This document shows positions 14,309 through 16,282 of a stretch of 16,282 nt of DNA, one piece after another; position 1 is the stretch's first letter; each line of letters begins with the position of its first letter. The notes beneath the pieces were generated by a model. The model was not told the DNA's origin and did not search any database. It saw only the letters and a program-made list of their open reading frames with translations. The DNA is taken from contig JBJOQC010000047.1 in NCBI GenBank assembly GCA_046050145.1, forward strand, positions 1-16,282, read 5' to 3'. The stretch is from CAYZPE01 sp046050145 (lineage in GTDB: Bacteria > Patescibacteriota > Minisyncoccia > Phycocordibacterales > CAYZPE01). Made by a program: the position numbers and the translations under genes.

Positions 14309-15517
14309 ATGAAAGTTTTGATGTTTGGATGGGAGTTTCCTCCCCATAACAGTGGAGGGCTCGGCGTTGCTTGTTTTGGTTTGACGCGAGCTCTGGCACA
14401 CCAAGGTGTCGATGTTTTATTCGTGCTTCCCCGTAAGGTAAAAATAGAAAGTAATCATTGTAGAGTTTTGTTTGCGGAAGAACCTGGCGAGGTAACTCTC
14501 TCTCTTGTTGATTCTATCCTCACTCCATACCTTACCTCTGAAGAATATGCTGAGGCACGAAAAATGCTTGGGGACACATCGCGATATAGTCATTCTCTCA
14601 TTCGAGAGGTGCTTCGTTATGCACGTAAGGCTCGAGAGATTGCACGTACAGAAACATTTGATGTAATTCATGCTCACGATTGGCTTTCTTTTCTTGCGGG
14701 CATTGAAGCAAAAAAAATCTCAGGTAAACCCTTGATTTCCCATGTTCATGCAACTGAGTTTGATAGGACAGGTGGTACAGGTGTAAATGAAGCTGTATAT
14801 AAGATAGAAAAAAGGGGTATGGAACAGGCTGATGCGATCGTTGCGGTGTCTGAATTTACTAAAAAAATCATCACAGAAAAATATGGTATTTCTCCAGAAA
14901 AGGTAGCTGTAGTACATAATGGTATTGATGAGGTTGACTATATTCGCGGAGATGTGTCTTTACAGGCACTTAAAAAAATAAAAGATCAGGGTAAAAAAAT
15001 TGTTTTATTTGTTGGGCGTATCACTCTTCAAAAAGGTCCTGATTATTTTGTGCGTGTTGCTCGTAAGGTTTTGCAATACTATCCAGATGTTGTTTTTGTG
15101 GTGGCGGGTTCAGGTGATATGGAGTGGAAGATGATACAAGAAGTTGCATATCAGGGTATTGCAGATAAGTTTATGTTTGCAGGATTTTTGCGAGGAAAAG
15201 ATCTTGACTCTGTCTATCAAATTTCAGACTTGTACATTATGCCTTCGGTATCTGAGCCTTTTGGTATTACTCCTCTTGAGTCCCTTATGCACGGTACCCC
15301 TGCACTTATTTCGAAGCAGTCAGGTGTCAGCGAGGCAGTGTCACACGTTCTTCGAGCTGATTTTTGGGATATTGATGATATGGCAGACAAGGTGATATCT
15401 GTATTAGAAAATGATGCCCTTAAATTTACTTTGAGTAAGCAAGGTAAGGAAGAGGTGAGAAAGGTTGATTGGAAGAAGGCTGCGCAAAAATGTATACTTC
15501 TATACAGTAAATTGTAA
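14309..15517 (+). CDS. GT4-family glycosyltransferase, glycogen-synthase-like
   Basis: A 402-aa cytoplasmic GT-B enzyme. The N-terminal Rossmann domain starts MFGWEFPPHNSGGLGVA with the GGLG nucleotide-sugar loop at 16-19, and has HAHDW at 121-125. The C-terminal domain has the GR...KG pair (FVGRITLQKGPD, 236-244) and the E-x7-E donor-binding motif E316-PFGITPL-E324, followed by SLMHGTPALIS. WEFPP...GGLG and HAHDWL place it near the glycogen/starch synthase-like members rather than lipopolysaccharide mannosyltransferases, though the retaining mechanism and sugar are family-level inferences. The neighbouring GH57 gene suggests alpha-glucan building and trimming as a pair. Confidence 0.92.
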   Translation: MKVLMFGWEFPPHNSGGLGVACFGLTRALAHQGVDVLFVLPRKVKIESNHCRVLFAEEPGEVTLSLVDSILTPYLTSEEYAEARKMLGDTSRYSHSLIREVLRYARKAREIARTETFDVIHAHDWLSFLAGIEAKKISGKPLISHVHATEFDRTGGTGVNEAVYKIEKRGMEQADAIVAVSEFTKKIITEKYGISPEKVAVVHNGIDEVDYIRGDVSLQALKKIKDQGKKIVLFVGRITLQKGPDYFVRVARKVLQYYPDVVFVVAGSGDMEWKMIQEVAYQGIADKFMFAGFLRGKDLDSVYQISDLYIMPSVSEPFGITPLESLMHGTPALISKQSGVSEAVSHVLRADFWDIDDMADKVISVLENDALKFTLSKQGKEEVRKVDWKKAAQKCILLYSKL

Positions 15518-15639
15518 AAAACTATAAATTTGGCGTATTTCTTTGTCGTTTCGCAATTTTATTCCTGCGCAGTAGGTTTACTACAGCTTAGTTATAAAAT
15601 TGCTTACTCCTCGAACTACATCCAAATTAATAGTTTTTA

Positions 15640-15668
15640 TTAGATAATAAAGTTAGTTCTGTTAAAGT
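15640..15668 (+). promoter_or_regulatory. Possible promoter of the GH57 gene
   Basis: TTAGAT (15640-15645), 17 bp, then an extended -10 TGTTAAAGT (15660-15668) ends 11 bases before the ATG at 15680. The -35 part overlaps a perfect AT-only-armed palindrome at 15637-15650 (TTATTA-GA-TAATAA). The matches are weaker than at the other genes. The rest of the 162-bp gap from 15518 holds no recognisable gene, RNA or terminator. Confidence 0.35.
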
Positions 15669-15679
15669 TTTTAAAATAC

Positions 15680-16282
15680 ATGTCATCAGTCTGCTTTTAT
15701 TTTCAAGTACATCAACCGTGGCGCGCAAAACGCTATCGGGTTTTTGATGTGGGTGATGAAAATTATTTTAACGATATGAGTGATACGTCACTTAATAATC
15801 GTAAAATTTTAGAAAAAGTTGCTCGTAAATGTTATTTGCCTGCAAATGCAATGCTTTTGAAAATGCTTCAGGAGAACCCAGAGTTTAAAGCGAGCTTTTC
15901 TATTACAGGAACAGTTCTGGAGCAGATTGAATTATTTTTACCAGAAGTTCTTGATTCTTTTAAACGACTGGTTGCAACTGGTCGAGTGGAGCTGTTGTCA
16001 GAAACATATTACCACTCGCTTTCATTTTTATATTCACGAAAAGAATTTCGACATCAAGTAGATCTTCATAAGCAAAAAATCCACAAGTTGTTTGGGGTTA
16101 CTCCGGAGATTTTTCGTAATACTGAGCTTATTTACAATAATGAGATTGGTAAGGAGGTAGAAGATATGGGCTTCAAAGGCATTCTTGCTGAAGGGGCGGA
16201 TCATGTATTGCAGTGGCGAAGTCCAAATTTTTTGTATTCACCAAAGGGTACTTCTCGTATTAAATTATTACTTAAAAATTAT
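15680..16282 (+). CDS. GH57-family glycoside hydrolase, alpha-amylase-like (3' partial)
   Basis: An open frame of 201 codons that runs off the right edge. A stop at 15641 in the same frame and the early motif make ATG 15680 the only sensible start. Motifs of the GH57 alpha-amylase group appear in order: HQPWR at 11-15 (region I), SFSITGTVLEQI at 73-84 (region II), and FRNTELIYNNEIG at 145-157 (region III), where E149 is in the position of the catalytic nucleophile. LLSETYYHS (105-113) and EGADHVLQWRSPNFLY (171-186) also match the group. The acid/base aspartate (region IV) lies beyond the window. There is no signal peptide, so it is cytoplasmic and probably acts on storage alpha-glucan with the upstream glycosyltransferase. 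Confidence 0.92.
   Translation, partial: MSSVCFYFQVHQPWRAKRYRVFDVGDENYFNDMSDTSLNNRKILEKVARKCYLPANAMLLKMLQENPEFKASFSITGTVLEQIELFLPEVLDSFKRLVATGRVELLSETYYHSLSFLYSRKEFRHQVDLHKQKIHKLFGVTPEIFRNTELIYNNEIGKEVEDMGFKGILAEGADHVLQWRSPNFLYSPKGTSRIKLLLKNY

Noticed and set aside
15518..15679. tRNA, small RNA or hairpin terminator in the gap before the GH57 gene
   Set aside because: The GTAG/CTAC hairpin near 15570-15585 has a four-base stem and no T-run. A TTCGA-like string on the minus strand has no matching arms.

Overview
The window looks like chromosome from a Candidate Phyla Radiation (Patescibacteria) bacterium, most likely Parcubacteria-like. This is inferred from recognised family types, not from a marker gene. 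Pointers are a small conserved membrane-protein family typical of these genomes, large secreted beta-domain proteins with DUF5011, a MacAB-type exporter with no outer-membrane partner in view, AT-rich DNA, compact gene packing and very little Shine-Dalgarno sequence. Fifteen genes end inside the window, using 11 TAA, 4 TAG and no TGA. No in-frame TGA interrupts any gene, so a TGA-as-glycine code is not in use. Fourteen genes are on the + strand and one (the serine hydrolase) is on the - strand; a sixteenth, on +, runs off the right edge.

Layout. (1) 2-1693: the C-terminal part of a large secreted surface protein ending in a DUF5011 Ig-like domain. (2) 1698-2684, minus strand: a membrane-anchored class-A-beta-lactamase-like serine hydrolase, sharing a 75-bp divergent promoter region with (3) 2760-3137, a 125-aa single-pass membrane protein. 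(4) 3175-7855: a tight four-gene operon encoding one secreted dockerin protein (Fn3, poly-Gly linker, Ig-like region, type I dockerin) followed by three different membrane-anchored cohesin-like proteins. (5) 7892-8599: a DedA-family membrane protein. (6) 8665-9592: a thioredoxin-like oxidoreductase plus a DsbB-type quinone-linked oxidase. (7) 9652-13152: a MacA-like adaptor, ABC ATPase and MacB-like permease. (8) 13221-14294: an AI-2E/PerM family transporter. (9) 14309-end: a GT4 glycosyltransferase and the start of a GH57 glycoside hydrolase.

How it fits together. Most of the window concerns the cell envelope and surface. The central observation is a self-contained cohesin-dockerin locus with no cellulase: one secreted dockerin protein and three type I membrane proteins that could act as docking sites. 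The nearby disulfide module could oxidise secreted proteins here, including a cysteine pair that brackets the first calcium loop of the dockerin.

Regulation. Seven genes or operon heads carry a -10-like hexamer ending only 6-9 nt before the ATG, in two cases with a well-spaced -35 box. This implies leaderless or nearly leaderless mRNAs. These boxes also settle several start codons: longer ORFs that begin upstream would run through the promoter. Genes inside operons mostly overlap or lie within 7 nt of each other, suggesting translational coupling. No RNA gene, CRISPR array, insertion sequence, convincing terminator or origin was seen, and there is no gene-free stretch over 300 bp.
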